Below are positions 39,224 through 48,761 of a DNA stretch of 64,000 nucleotides, in pieces. The stretch's first letter is position 1, and the number at the start of each line of letters is the position of its first letter. The position numbers and the translations under genes are program-made. The notes beneath the pieces were generated by a model that searched no databases, was not told where the DNA came from, and saw only the letters and a program-made list of their open reading frames with translations. The DNA is from Solimonas thermocellulolyticum. Its GTDB lineage: Bacteria > Pseudomonadota > Gammaproteobacteria > Nevskiales > Nevskiaceae. The DNA is taken from positions 1 through 64,000 of the forward strand of contig NZ_JBEPIJ010000014.1 in assembly GCF_040327995.1 (NCBI RefSeq). Reading direction: 5' to 3'.

Positions 39224-39865
39224 ATGCTCAGCGCCTTTCGCACGCCGCGGCTGCCGGCCGCATTCAAGTACACGCTCGACGATGGTCTGCCGATCTTCGT
39301 GCGTCCGATCCGCAATGAGGACGCGCCGCGTCTACGCGAGGGTTTCCGCCGCATGACCCGGCTCGCGCGCCGGCGCCGGCTGCCGGGCATCGACGACGAC
39401 GCGGCCGAGCTGTCCGACGAGCTGCTGCAGCGGCTGCTCGGCGCCGACGGCCGCAACCACGTCGCCTGGGGCGCGATGAACCTCGAAAAGCCGGAGGAGC
39501 CCGGCATCGGCGTGGCGCGCTACATCCGCATCAACGGCGAGCCGGACGCCGCCGACGTCGCCATCGTCATCACCGACGAGTACCAGGGGCGCGGCGCCGG
39601 TTTCGTGCTGCAGGCCTGCTTGCACCTGTGCGCGCATGCCAACGGCATTCGCACCTTCTATTACGACGTGGCGAGCGACAACGAGCGCATCATCCGCCAC
39701 CTGAAACTGCTCGGTGCGCGTCACGCCGGCCGTGCCGACAACATCGACCGGCTCCGGCTGCCGGTCTATCACCGAGCCTGGGACGTGCCCGACGACAATC
39801 ACATCGCGCGGCGTTTCGCCGAGGTGTTCAAGCGTCTGCAGCGCGTGGAGGCAGTCGCCGCGTGA
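39224..39865 (+). CDS. GNAT-family acetyltransferase
   Basis: A 213-residue GNAT protein: LPIFVRPIRNEDAPRLREGF at the start, the acetyl-CoA loop VITDEYQGRGAGFVLQACLH (Q-x-x-G-x-G/A form) and YYDVASDNERIIRHLKLLGA. Resembles the acetyltransferase domain fused to acyl-CoA synthetase in protein acetyltransferases, but stands alone. Its last 38 bases overlap convergently with ampG. Confidence 0.85.
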   Translation: MLSAFRTPRLPAAFKYTLDDGLPIFVRPIRNEDAPRLREGFRRMTRLARRRRLPGIDDDAAELSDELLQRLLGADGRNHVAWGAMNLEKPEEPGIGVARYIRINGEPDAADVAIVITDEYQGRGAGFVLQACLHLCAHANGIRTFYYDVASDNERIIRHLKLLGARHAGRADNIDRLRLPVYHRAWDVPDDNHIARRFAEVFKRLQRVEAVAA

Positions 39866-41192
39866 GCCAGACCAGCAGCAACAGCGACGGAATGCCCAGC
39901 GCCGAGGTGTAGAGGAAGAACACGACGTAGCCGGCGCTGTCGACGACCCAGCCGGATGCGCCCATCAGCAGCTTGCCCGGCAGCGAGAACAGCGACGAGA
40001 ACAGCGCGTACTGTGTCGCCGTGTACGCGGTGTTGGTGAGTCCGGACAGATAGGCGATGAATGCGGTGCCGGCGAAGTTGTAGGCAAAGTTGTCGGCACT
40101 GACCACGAGGCCCAGGCCGAGCAGGCTCGGCTCGTCGGTGAAAGCCAGTGTCGCGAACGCGAGATTCGACAGGATCACGAGCACGCCGCCGACGATCAGC
40201 GCGCGCACGACGCCGAGCCTGGCCACGCCGAAACCGCCGACGATCACGCCGATGATCGACGCGAACACGCCGTAACCCTTGGCGACGATGGCAATCTGTT
40301 GCAGCGTGTAGCCGACGTCTAGATAGAACGGATTGGCCATCACGCCCATCGTGTAGTCGGTCAGGCGGAAGGTGCCGACGAAGGCGAGGATGAGCAGTGC
40401 CGTCGTCGTGCCGTTGCGGGCGAAGAAATCGACCAACGGACAGACCACGGCGCCAATGAGCCAGCCGCCGGCGCTGCGCAGCGGCCGCGGCCAGTGTGCA
40501 CGGGCTTCGAGAAAGTCGATCACGCGCTGCTCGCGTAGCGCGGTGTCGCGGCTGACTTCGACCTTGGGCTCCGGTACCAGCAGCGTCGTGACGATGCCGA
40601 TGCCGACCAGCGCCGCCATCACCGTGTATGAGGTCCGCCAGCCGTGTTCGCCGGCGAGCCAGAGTGCACCCGCGGTCGCCGCGAGCAGGGCGATGCGATA
40701 GCCGAGCTGATAGGCCGCGGCCATGGTGCCCTGCATCGACAGCGGTGCCGATTCGATGCGCCAGGCGTCGATGGCGATATCCTGCGTCGCGCTGGCAAAC
40801 GCCACGCAGACCGCGAGCAAGGCCAGCGCCGCGAGCCGCGTCGCCGGATCGCCGTGCGCCATCGCCGACAGGCCCGTGACCAGCGCGAGCTGCGCGCTCA
40901 GCATCCAGCTGCGGCGGCGGCCGAGCCAGCGCGTCAAAAGCGGAATCGGCGCGCGATCGACGATCGGCGCCCACAGCAGCTTAAACGAGTAGGCCAGGCC
41001 CACCCATGACAAAAGACCGATCGTCGTGCGGTCGATGCCGGCCTCGCGCAGCCAGGCCGACAGCGTGCTGAACACGAGCAGGAACGGCAGGCCGGCGGAA
41101 AAACCGAGAAACAGCATCGCCAGCGGCTTGGGCTGCGCGTACAGCCGCAGCGAGGCGAGCCAGCCGCGCGCGGCCGCCGCCTCAGTCGGCAT
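39828..41192 (-). CDS. ampG: Muropeptide permease AmpG
   Basis: Major-facilitator importer of anhydromuropeptides for cell-wall recycling. The 454-residue protein has about 12-14 membrane helices, LFLGFSAGLPFLLVFSTLSA near the N-terminus, LSWVGLAYSFKLLWAPIVDR and SATQDIAIDAWRIE. Start overlaps the end of xthA by 11 bases. Confidence 0.94.
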   Translation of the reverse strand: MPTEAAAARGWLASLRLYAQPKPLAMLFLGFSAGLPFLLVFSTLSAWLREAGIDRTTIGLLSWVGLAYSFKLLWAPIVDRAPIPLLTRWLGRRRSWMLSAQLALVTGLSAMAHGDPATRLAALALLAVCVAFASATQDIAIDAWRIESAPLSMQGTMAAAYQLGYRIALLAATAGALWLAGEHGWRTSYTVMAALVGIGIVTTLLVPEPKVEVSRDTALREQRVIDFLEARAHWPRPLRSAGGWLIGAVVCPLVDFFARNGTTTALLILAFVGTFRLTDYTMGVMANPFYLDVGYTLQQIAIVAKGYGVFASIIGVIVGGFGVARLGVVRALIVGGVLVILSNLAFATLAFTDEPSLLGLGLVVSADNFAYNFAGTAFIAYLSGLTNTAYTATQYALFSSLFSLPGKLLMGASGWVVDSAGYVVFFLYTSALGIPSLLLLVWLTRRLPPRAADA

Positions 41193-41961
41193 AGTCGATC
41201 GTCAGCGGTGCGTGATCGGAAAAGCGCTCGGCCTTGTAGACCGTAGCGGCCCTCGGCTTCATGCCCGGCGTGATCATCTGATAGTCGATGCGCCAACCGA
41301 CGTTGTTGGCCCAGGCCTGGCCGCGGTTCGACCACCAGGTGTAGGCCTCGCCCTCGGCGTCCGGGTAGAGGTGCCGGTAGGCGTCGATCCAGCCGCCGGC
41401 CGGCGCCGGACCGAGCACGACATCGAGCCAGGCGCGCTCGTGCGGCAGAAAGCCGGAGTTCTTCTGGTTGGAGCGCCAGTTCTTCAGGTCGATGTTGCGA
41501 TGGGCGATGTTCCAGTCGCCGCAGACCACGTATTCGCGGCCGCTGGCGCGCCACTCGCGCAGCTTGGGCAGGAAGAACGCAAGGAAGCGGTCCTTGCTGG
41601 CCTGGCGCTCCGGTCCGGCCGACCCGGACGGCACGTACAGCGAGACCACCGACAGCGTGCCGAAGCGGAATTCGAGATAGCGCCCCTCGGCGTCGAACTC
41701 GTCGTTGCCGAGCGTGTCGAGCACCGCGTCCGGCTTGCGCCGCGCGTAGATCGCCACGCCGGCGTAGCCTTTTTTTTGCGCATCGCGCATCTGTACGTGC
41801 CAGCCGTCGGGGAAGAACGGCGCGTCCTCACCCAGATCGCCGCGCTGGGCCTTGGTTTCCTGCAGGCACAGCACGTCGGCGTTCTGCTGCGCTAGCCAGT
41901 CGAACAGGCCCTTGCGCGCAGCCGAGCGGATGCCGTTGCAGTTGAGCGAGATGATGCGCAT
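41182..41961 (-). CDS. xthA: Exodeoxyribonuclease III
   Basis: AP endonuclease and 3'-5' exonuclease of base excision repair. The 259-residue protein starts MRIISLNCNGIRSAARKG and has LQETKAQ (metal Glu), GDWNIAHRNIDLKN, RIDYQMITPG and the terminal SDHAPLTIDY. Divergent from pyrE. Confidence 0.96.
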   Translation of the reverse strand: MRIISLNCNGIRSAARKGLFDWLAQQNADVLCLQETKAQRGDLGEDAPFFPDGWHVQMRDAQKKGYAGVAIYARRKPDAVLDTLGNDEFDAEGRYLEFRFGTLSVVSLYVPSGSAGPERQASKDRFLAFFLPKLREWRASGREYVVCGDWNIAHRNIDLKNWRSNQKNSGFLPHERAWLDVVLGPAPAGGWIDAYRHLYPDAEGEAYTWWSNRGQAWANNVGWRIDYQMITPGMKPRAATVYKAERFSDHAPLTIDYAD

Positions 41962-42035
41962 GCGGATGGGAGCGGCAGGCAAGTGGGCGCGATTGCGGCG
42001 ACAATTCTGCCCGAATCCCACCGGGCACATGCCGC

Positions 42036-42689
42036 ATGCAGTCCTACCAGTCCGCCTTCCTCGAACTGGCGCTCGCCCATCAGGTGCTCACCTTCGGCGA
42101 GTTCACGCTCAAGTCCGGACGCGTGAGTCCGTACTTCTTCAATCTCGGCCGCATCTCAAGCGGCGCCGCGATGCGCCGGCTCGGCGAGGCCTACGCGCAG
42201 GCGCTGAATGCATCGGGCGTGGCCTACGACATGCTGTTCGGCCCGGCGTACAAGGGCATCCCGCTGGTCACCGCGGTGGCCGCTGCGCTGGCTGACCCGG
42301 CCATCGGCGCTCGCGACGTGCCGTTCGCGTACAACCGCAAGGAGGCCAAGGACCACGGCGAGGGCGGCAGTCTGGTCGGTGCGCCGCCCAAAGGGCGTGT
42401 CGTCATCGTCGACGACGTGCTCACCGCCGGCACCGCGCTGCGCGAGGCCGTGGCGCTGCTGCGCGCCGCCGGCGCCGAACCGGTCGCCGCGGTCATTGCC
42501 CTCGATCGGCAGGAGAAAGGGTCGAGCGGGCGCTCGGCGGTACAGGAGATGGAGCACGACACCGGGATCCGCGTGATTCCACTGGTCACGGTCGACGCCA
42601 TGCTCGAATACCTCGCCGGCGGCGCGGTGCCGGCGGCCACGGTCGAAGCCGTGCGCGCATATCAGGCGCGGTACGGCGTTTGGGCATAA
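42036..42689 (+). CDS. pyrE: Orotate phosphoribosyltransferase
   Basis: Makes OMP from orotate and PRPP in pyrimidine synthesis. 217 residues with LTFGEFTLKSGRVSPYFFN, FGPAYKGIPL, YNRKEAKDHGEGG and the PRPP loop VVIVDDVLTAGTALREA. Normal length. Confidence 0.97.
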   Translation: MQSYQSAFLELALAHQVLTFGEFTLKSGRVSPYFFNLGRISSGAAMRRLGEAYAQALNASGVAYDMLFGPAYKGIPLVTAVAAALADPAIGARDVPFAYNRKEAKDHGEGGSLVGAPPKGRVVIVDDVLTAGTALREAVALLRAAGAEPVAAVIALDRQEKGSSGRSAVQEMEHDTGIRVIPLVTVDAMLEYLAGGAVPAATVEAVRAYQARYGVWA

Positions 42690-42717
42690 TGCGGGTCTAC
42701 GCTGCGGAGCGTCCGCG

Positions 42718-43401
42718 ATGTTCCGAAAGTCCTTACGACGGCTGGGGCTGGCGGTGCTGATCGGCGGTATGCCGATGCTTTCGGCACAGGCTGCGGGCAG
42801 CATCGTCTGCTGGACGGACGAAAACGGCCGCCGCGCCTGCGGCGATCGCGTGCCGCCGCAGTATGCGAGCCAGGAACGCAAGGTCTATGACGCCTCGGGT
42901 CGGCTGATCGAGACCCTGCCAAGGCAGAAAACGCCCGAGGAGATCGAGGCCGAGCAGCGCCGCGCAGCCATGCTCGAAGAGCGGCGGCGTCGTGCCGAGG
43001 AGCAGGCGGCGTACGACCGCTACCTGCTGACCACGTTCACTGATCTTGAGGAGCTGCAGCGCAGCCGCAGAGCTCAGCTCGAGCAGCTCGACAGCCGGCT
43101 CGAGCGCGCGCGCGTAACACTGCGCGAGAACCGCCGCGGCGTCGAGCAGCTCAAGGCCCAGATCGCCGACTTCGAGGCGGCCGGGCGCAAGGTGCCGGTA
43201 AGGCTGACCAACGAGCTGGCAACCTTCGAGAAGGCCGTGATCGACAGCGCTGCCGCGGTCGAGAGCCTGCGCGCCGAGCGCGAGGCGGCGCAGCAAAAGT
43301 TCGAGCAGGACGTCGAGCGTTACCGCATCCTCAAAGGACTGGAGACGCCGGCGGCAGACGCATCCGGCGAATCCGCGGATACGGGCAGCACGCCCGAATA
43401 A
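42718..43401 (+). CDS. Periplasmic DUF4124 protein with long coiled coil
   Basis: A 227-residue protein: signal peptide (LGLAVLIGGMPMLSAQA), a DUF4124-like segment (GSIVCWTDENGRRACGDRVP) and a charged helical region from about 75 to 210 (RRAAMLEERRRRAEEQAAYD and following) that should form a coiled coil. Function unknown. Second DUF4124 gene in the window. Follows pyrE by 28 bases and converges on argB. Confidence 0.82.
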   Translation: MFRKSLRRLGLAVLIGGMPMLSAQAAGSIVCWTDENGRRACGDRVPPQYASQERKVYDASGRLIETLPRQKTPEEIEAEQRRAAMLEERRRRAEEQAAYDRYLLTTFTDLEELQRSRRAQLEQLDSRLERARVTLRENRRGVEQLKAQIADFEAAGRKVPVRLTNELATFEKAVIDSAAAVESLRAEREAAQQKFEQDVERYRILKGLETPAADASGESADTGSTPE

Positions 43402-43411
43402 AGGGCGCTTC

Positions 43412-44275
43412 TCAGCCGCGGATCAGCGTGCCGATACCCTCGTCGGTGAACAGCTCCAGCAGCACCGAGTGGGTGATGCGGCCGTCGATGATGTGCGCGG
43501 ACTTCACGCCGCTGTTCACTGCATCGAGCGCGCAGCGGATCTTCGGCAGCATGCCGCCGTGAATCGTGCCGTCATCGATCAGTGACTCGACCTGCTGCAC
43601 CGACAGCCCGGTCAGCACCTTGCCTTGCTTGTCGAGCACGCCCTGGGTGTTGGTCAGCAGCATCAGCTTCTCGGCCTGCAGCACCGCGGCGAGCTTGCCG
43701 GCGGCGACGTCGGCGTTGATGTTGAAAGCCTCGCCGTGTTCGCCGACGCCGACCGGTGCGATCACCGGAATGAAGCCGCCGGCTTCGAGGTGATTGACCA
43801 CGCGTGGATCGATGCTCTGGATCTCCCCCACCTGGCCGATGTCCTGACCCTTGATCAACAGCTTGCGCGCACGGATCAGGCCGCCGTCCTTGCCGGTGAG
43901 GCCGACGGCACGCCCGCCCTGCTGGTTGAGCGCGCTGACCACGGCCTTGTTGACGAGGCCGCCGAGCATCATCTCGACGACGTCCATCGTCTCTTCGTCG
44001 GTCACGCGCATGCCCTCGATGAACTCGGACTTCTTGCCGAGCCGTTCGAGATGCGAGCCGATCTGCGGGCCGCCGCCGTGGACGACCACCGGATTGATGC
44101 CGACCAGCTTCATCAGCACGATGTCGCGGGCGAACGACGCGATCATGTCGTCGTCCTTCATCGCGTTGCCGCCGTACTTGATCACCATGGTCTTGCCGGC
44201 GAATCGGCGGATGTACGGCAACGCCTCGGTGAGGACGCGGGCGATGGTCTGCGCGGATGCAAGGTCGATGGTCAT
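43412..44275 (-). CDS. argB: Acetylglutamate kinase
   Basis: Second step of arginine synthesis. 287 residues with KTMVIKYGGNAM, VVVHGGGPQIGSHLERLG, VGLTGKDGGLIRARK and VAAGKLAAVLQAEKLMLLTN. Ends the coaBC-dut-argB operon, two bases after the dut stop. Confidence 0.97.
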   Translation of the reverse strand: MTIDLASAQTIARVLTEALPYIRRFAGKTMVIKYGGNAMKDDDMIASFARDIVLMKLVGINPVVVHGGGPQIGSHLERLGKKSEFIEGMRVTDEETMDVVEMMLGGLVNKAVVSALNQQGGRAVGLTGKDGGLIRARKLLIKGQDIGQVGEIQSIDPRVVNHLEAGGFIPVIAPVGVGEHGEAFNINADVAAGKLAAVLQAEKLMLLTNTQGVLDKQGKVLTGLSVQQVESLIDDGTIHGGMLPKIRCALDAVNSGVKSAHIIDGRITHSVLLELFTDEGIGTLIRG

Positions 44276-44277
44276 GG

Positions 44278-44736
44278 TCAATGCGTGCCCGTGCTGCCGA
44301 AGCCGCCGGCGCCGCGGGCGCTGGCGTCGAAGGTCTGGACGATCTCGAACGCAGCCTGCACCACCGGCACCAGCACGAGCTGGGCGATGCGCTCGCCGGG
44401 CTCGATCGTGAACGCCGCCTGGCCACGATTCCAGCAAGAGATCATGAGCTCGCCCTGGTAGTCGGAGTCGATCAAGCCGACGAGATTGCCGAGCACGATG
44501 CCGTGCTTATGGCCCAGGCCCGAGCGCGGCAGGATCATCGCGGCCAGATTTGGATCGCCGATGTGGATTGCAAGACCAGTCTTGATCAGCGCGCTGGCGC
44601 CCGGTGCCAGCGTCAGCGGCGCGTCGAGCACCGCGCGCAGGTCGAGGCCGGCGGCGCCGTCGGTGGCATAGGCCGGCAGCGGCAGGTCACGGCCGATGCG
44701 CGGGTCGAGAATCTTCAGCTGGACGTTCTTCTTCAC
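44278..44736 (-). CDS. dut: dUTP diphosphatase
   Basis: Hydrolyses dUTP to dUMP. 152 residues with YATDGAAGLDLRA, PRSGLGHKHGIVLGN, GLIDSDYQGEL, GERIAQLVLVPV and C-terminal ARGAGGFGSTG. Start is GTG 44736, overlapping the coaBC stop (GTGA). Confidence 0.96.
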   Translation of the reverse strand: MKKNVQLKILDPRIGRDLPLPAYATDGAAGLDLRAVLDAPLTLAPGASALIKTGLAIHIGDPNLAAMILPRSGLGHKHGIVLGNLVGLIDSDYQGELMISCWNRGQAAFTIEPGERIAQLVLVPVVQAAFEIVQTFDASARGAGGFGSTGTH

Positions 44737-45959
44737 GGTTGCTGTGCAGTCCTTGACTGGTAGCGCTCGGCGATCAGTGCGGCCAGTTCGCGTGCCAGCT
44801 CGGTTTTCGGTGCCTGCGCCAGTGCGCGTTCCCCGCCGGGCCAGAACACCTGCAGCGCGTTGTCGTCGCGATCGAAGGCCTGGCCGTCGCCGACCCAGTT
44901 GGCGGCGATCAGGTCGAGCTTCTTGCGCGCGAGCTTCTCGCGCGCGTGATCGGCGAGCTTTTCGGTCTCGGCGGCAAAGCCGACGATGAACAGCTGCGGT
45001 TGCGCTGCGCGCAGTTCGGCGAGGATGTCCGGGTTTTTCACCAGTGTGAGCTGTACGGCGTCGTCGCGCTTCTTGATCTTGTGCTCGGCGACGGCCTCGA
45101 CGCGGTAGTCGGCCACCGCGGCGGTGCCGACCAGCATCTGCGCATCGGCGGCGGCGCGCTGGGTCGCATCCAGCATCTGCGCCGCGGTCTCGACGTCGAT
45201 GCGCGCGACGCCGGCGGGCGTCGCCAGCGCTGTCGGTCCGCTGACCAGCACGACCTCGGCGCCGAGCGCGCGCAGCGCTGCGGCGAGCGCGTAGCCCATC
45301 TTGCCGGACGAGCGGTTGGTGATGAAGCGCACCGGATCGATCGGCTCGCGTGTCGGCCCCGCGGTGACCACCGCCTTGACGCCTTGGAGCGCGCCGCCGG
45401 CGCGAAGCAGCGTCGCCACCGCGTCGCGGATCTGCAGCGGCTCCCACATGCGGCCGTCGCCGGTCTCGCCGCAGGCCTGGCTGCCGCTGCCGGGGCCGAG
45501 CACCTGCACGCCGCGCGCCTTGAGCACGCGCAGATTGTCCTGCGTCGCCGGATGGGCCCACATCAGGCGGTTCATCGCCGGGGCGAGCGCGATCGGGCGG
45601 TCGGTGGCCAGACAAAGCGTCGTCAAGAGATCATCGGCCCGGCCGTGGGCGAGCCGCGCAATGGTGTCGGCGCTCGCCGGGGCGATCAGCACCAGATCCG
45701 GCCAGCGTGCGAGCTCGATATGCCCCATCGCCGCCTCGGCGGCGGCATCCCACAGCGAGTCGCGCACCGCTCGCCCGGACAGGGCTTGGAAGGTCTGCGC
45801 GCCGACGAAGCGCTGCGCCGCGGCCGTCATCACCACCTGCACCTCGGCACCGGCTTCTTTGAGCCGGCGCACCAGATCGGCGGCCTTGTAGGCGGCGATG
45901 CCACCTGTGACGCCGAGCACAACGCGGCGTCCGTCCAGGCTTGCGAGCGGGTTTTGCAT
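44733..45959 (-). CDS. coaBC: Bifunctional phosphopantothenoylcysteine decarboxylase / synthetase
   Basis: Two consecutive steps of coenzyme A synthesis. The 408-residue fusion has an N-terminal flavoprotein decarboxylase (RVVLGVTGGIAAYKAADLVR, MGHIELARWPDLVLIAPASA, APAMNRLMWAHPATQDN, then RMWEP) and a C-terminal CTP-dependent synthetase (VVTAGPTREPIDPVRFITNR, SSGKMGYALA, KIKKRDD). Divergent from radC. Confidence 0.97.
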   Translation of the reverse strand: MQNPLASLDGRRVVLGVTGGIAAYKAADLVRRLKEAGAEVQVVMTAAAQRFVGAQTFQALSGRAVRDSLWDAAAEAAMGHIELARWPDLVLIAPASADTIARLAHGRADDLLTTLCLATDRPIALAPAMNRLMWAHPATQDNLRVLKARGVQVLGPGSGSQACGETGDGRMWEPLQIRDAVATLLRAGGALQGVKAVVTAGPTREPIDPVRFITNRSSGKMGYALAAALRALGAEVVLVSGPTALATPAGVARIDVETAAQMLDATQRAAADAQMLVGTAAVADYRVEAVAEHKIKKRDDAVQLTLVKNPDILAELRAAQPQLFIVGFAAETEKLADHAREKLARKKLDLIAANWVGDGQAFDRDDNALQVFWPGGERALAQAPKTELARELAALIAERYQSRTAQQP

Positions 45960-46030
45960 CGCATCATTCTAGCCGCGGGACGCCGCAGGCAGCGCATGCG
46001 GTCGCACGAAAATCACGAAAGGGAAGGGGC

Positions 46031-46705
46031 ATGGCCATCACCGACTGGCCCGAGCACGAGCGGCCGCGCGAAAAGCTGCTGACCATGGGACCCTCCGCGC
46101 TCAGCGATGCCGAGCTGCTGGCGATCTTCCTGCGCACCGGCGTGCGCGGCATGACCGCCGTCGATCTGGCCCGCGATCTGGTACGCCGCTTCGGCAGCCT
46201 GCGTGCGCTGCTCGCCGCCTCGCGCGAGGAGTTCTGCGTGACCAAGGGTCTGGGCGAGGCCAAGTACGTGCAACTGCAGGCGGTGATGGAGATGGCGCGC
46301 CGGCATTTGTCGGAAACCCTGACGCGCGGCGATGCGCTGGCGAGCCCGCAGGCGGCGTCCGAGTACCTGCGCGCCCAGCTTCGCGACCGCGACCACGAGG
46401 TGTTCGCCGTGTTGTTCCTCGACAGCCAGCACCGCGTGCTTGCTTACGAAGAACTCGCGCGCGGCACCGTGGATGGTGCGGCGGTCTATCCGCGCGAGGT
46501 GGTCAAGGCGGCGCTGCGCCGCAACGCCGCCGCCGTGATTCTCGCGCACAACCATCCCAGCGGCATCGCCGAGCCCAGCGCGGCGGATCGCGCGCTGACC
46601 GAGCGCTTGCGTCAGGCGCTGGGCACGATCGACGTGCGCGTGCTCGATCACCTCGTCGTCGGCGACGGCGCGCCGGTGAGTTTTGCCGAGCGCGGCTGGA
46701 TCTGA
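46031..46705 (+). CDS. radC: RadC-family JAMM protein
   Basis: A 224-residue RadC (YicR-type): N-terminal HhH region (DWPEHERPREKLLTMGPSAL, FCVTKGLGEAKYVQLQA) and C-terminal MPN/JAMM domain with the metal motif ILAHNHPSGIAEPSAAD. Biochemical role unclear despite the name. A strong GGAAGGGG site precedes ATG 46031. The coaBC-radC divergent pair is conserved in gammaproteobacteria. Confidence 0.95.
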   Translation: MAITDWPEHERPREKLLTMGPSALSDAELLAIFLRTGVRGMTAVDLARDLVRRFGSLRALLAASREEFCVTKGLGEAKYVQLQAVMEMARRHLSETLTRGDALASPQAASEYLRAQLRDRDHEVFAVLFLDSQHRVLAYEELARGTVDGAAVYPREVVKAALRRNAAAVILAHNHPSGIAEPSAADRALTERLRQALGTIDVRVLDHLVVGDGAPVSFAERGWI

Positions 46706-46713
46706 GAAGCCCG

Positions 46714-46737
46714 CGCGGCGTCCGTGACGACGCCGCG
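46714..46737. terminator. Hairpin between convergent radC and SDR genes
   Basis: CGCGGCGTC-CGTGAC-GACGCCGCG is a perfect 9-bp stem 8 bases past the radC stop. There is no T run, so termination is likely but not certain. Confidence 0.5.
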
Positions 46738-46773
46738 AGAGCGCCGAGCCGGCGCGCTGCGGTCGCCGACGGA

Positions 46774-47565
46774 TCAGGGCATGTAGGCGCCGCCGTTGGC
46801 GTCCAGCGCCGCGCCGGTGACCGCGCTAGCGTAGTCGGAGACGAGGAACAGCGCGGCGCGCGCGCATTCGTCATCGGTGGGGATGCGGTTGAGCGGGATG
46901 GTGCGCGCGATCTTCTGTTTGAGCGCGTCCACCGTGGTGTTCTGCTCTTTGGCCTGCCACTCGAAGTAGCCCTGCACCGGCGCCCCCCACATCCAGCCCA
47001 TGTGGATGCTGTTGACGCGGATGTTGTCGGGGCCGACTTCCTTGGCGAGGTATTTCACCGAATTCGCCAGCGCCGCCTTGGATGCGGCATAGCCGGCCTC
47101 GCCCAGCGGCGGTACGACGCGCGCCGCCATGGTGTTGATCATCACGATGGCACCGCCGCCCTGCTTCTTCATCTGCGGCAGCACCGCCTGCGTGAGCCGC
47201 AGCGTGCCGATCAGGTTGGTGTCGATGACCTCGCGCCACTCGTCGAGGTTGGCGCTGGACACGTAGTCCATGTTGCCGTGGAAAAAGGCGCTGTTGACCA
47301 GCGCGTCGATACGGCCGAAGGCTTCGGTGGTGGCCGCTGCCATCGCCGCGCAGTCGGCGGGCTTGGTGATGTCGGTGACCTGCTTGAGCACCTTGCACGC
47401 CGGCGCGACCTCGGCGATGCGCTTTTCGGCATCGTCGAGCTTTGCGGCCGTGCGCGCACCGATCGCGAGCGCCTTGGCGCCCTCGCGGGCGGCCTCGATC
47501 GCGAGCTTGACGCCCAGGCCCGGGCCGATGCCGGAGATGATGAGGATCTTGTCTTTGAGCAGCAT
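46774..47565 (-). CDS. SDR-family oxidoreductase
   Basis: A 263-residue NAD(P)-dependent short-chain dehydrogenase: N-terminal ILIISGIGPGLGVKLAIEAA (a variant of TGxxxGxG), INTMAARVV (Thr where the catalytic Ser is usual), YAASK catalytic pair and C-terminal GAALDANGGAYM. Downstream of the sulfotransferase and DUF1214 genes on the same strand, so probably in one pathway, perhaps oxidation of a hydroxysteroid or similar lipid. Confidence 0.85.
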   Translation of the reverse strand: MLLKDKILIISGIGPGLGVKLAIEAAREGAKALAIGARTAAKLDDAEKRIAEVAPACKVLKQVTDITKPADCAAMAAATTEAFGRIDALVNSAFFHGNMDYVSSANLDEWREVIDTNLIGTLRLTQAVLPQMKKQGGGAIVMINTMAARVVPPLGEAGYAASKAALANSVKYLAKEVGPDNIRVNSIHMGWMWGAPVQGYFEWQAKEQNTTVDALKQKIARTIPLNRIPTDDECARAALFLVSDYASAVTGAALDANGGAYMP

Positions 47566-47597
47566 GGGAGTGTGCGAGCCTTTGGATCGTGGACGGG

Positions 47598-48761
47598 TCA
47601 AGTCGCGATGTGCCGCGCGCGGTACTCGGCGAACTGTTCGCGCAAGGCTTGCGGCGTCAGGCCGAATTGGCGCGCGTCGTATTCGTGTGCGGCGCGAGTG
47701 TCGCGCGCGTTGGCGTCGAGCCAGCGCCGCATCGCCGCTTCGGTCTGCGGCGTGAGAATCAGCCCGGCCCAGGCGTAGATCGCACGCACGACGTCGAGCG
47801 GTTTTCTCACCGTGTCGAGGAAATCCACGTCGAAGAACGGCGCGGGATTTTCGTCGCGCACGCGCATCACGTGGCGGAAGGCGCGTGCCATCAGCGCGCT
47901 CCATTCGCGGCCGGCCGCGGTGGGATCGACATCGTCGCTGTAGATGCGCCAGAGCGTGTCGAGGAAGCTGGCGATGGACGGGATGGTGTCGAGCGGATCG
48001 CGGTGGGTTTGGATGATCTTGGCGCCCGGGAACAGCTCCAGCACCAGATGGATGCGCAGCAGATGGTGGGGGGCCTTGAGCACCCAGCGTTCGGCGCGGA
48101 TGCCGCGCTGCCGTTTCTGCCACTGCAGAAACTTGAGCATGCGCTTGAGGTAGGCATAGGCCGGGCGCTCGTCGGCCTTAGCCAGCCAGTCCATGTAGGA
48201 CGGGATGCAGGCGTAGGTGTTCATCGCCGCGATGAAGGAATGCTCCATCAGCATCACTTCCTCGTCGGCCTGATCCGCATCCATCGGGTGGATGGACAGC
48301 AGCTTGGGCATGGCGTTGACCATGACCTTGACCTCGGCGCGCGCCTGCTCGATGCGCTGGCTGGGCGCGGTCAGCGACTCACCCGGAAACGGCACGGGGT
48401 AGCGCGATTCCCACCACGGCATCGAGTAGAACTGTGGGTCCTGCGCGAGCAGACGCTGCAGCAGCGTGGTGCCGGTGCGCGGCAGGCCGACGATGACCAC
48501 CGGCGGGGCGATCACCTCGTCGTCGATCTCGGGATGCCGCCGGTACCAGTCCTCGATGCCGAGTCGATTGGTCAGCAGTTCCATGATCTTCTGTCGCAAC
48601 AAGCCGCGACCGAAATCCGATAGCTTCGCTTCTTGTTCCAGCGCGGCGCAGAACACGCGCAGGCCCTCGCGGAACGAGGGTTCGCCGAAGTCGGACAGGC
48701 CGGTCTTCTCGCACGCCTCGGCGAGTAGCGCCTCGGGGGCGAAGCGGATGCGTTCCGTCAT
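47598..48761 (-). CDS. Sulfotransferase-family protein
   Basis: A 387-residue PAPS-type sulfotransferase: 5'-phosphosulfate loop PPVVIVGLPRTGTTLLQRLL (about 88-107), WVLKAPHHLLRIHLVLELFP, and the 3'-phosphate motif IIQTHRDPLDTIPSIASF. Such long bacterial members often occur in steroid or lipid degradation clusters. Start overlaps the stop of the DUF1214 gene by ATGA. Acceptor unknown. Confidence 0.88.
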   Translation of the reverse strand: MTERIRFAPEALLAEACEKTGLSDFGEPSFREGLRVFCAALEQEAKLSDFGRGLLRQKIMELLTNRLGIEDWYRRHPEIDDEVIAPPVVIVGLPRTGTTLLQRLLAQDPQFYSMPWWESRYPVPFPGESLTAPSQRIEQARAEVKVMVNAMPKLLSIHPMDADQADEEVMLMEHSFIAAMNTYACIPSYMDWLAKADERPAYAYLKRMLKFLQWQKRQRGIRAERWVLKAPHHLLRIHLVLELFPGAKIIQTHRDPLDTIPSIASFLDTLWRIYSDDVDPTAAGREWSALMARAFRHVMRVRDENPAPFFDVDFLDTVRKPLDVVRAIYAWAGLILTPQTEAAMRRWLDANARDTRAAHEYDARQFGLTPQALREQFAEYRARHIAT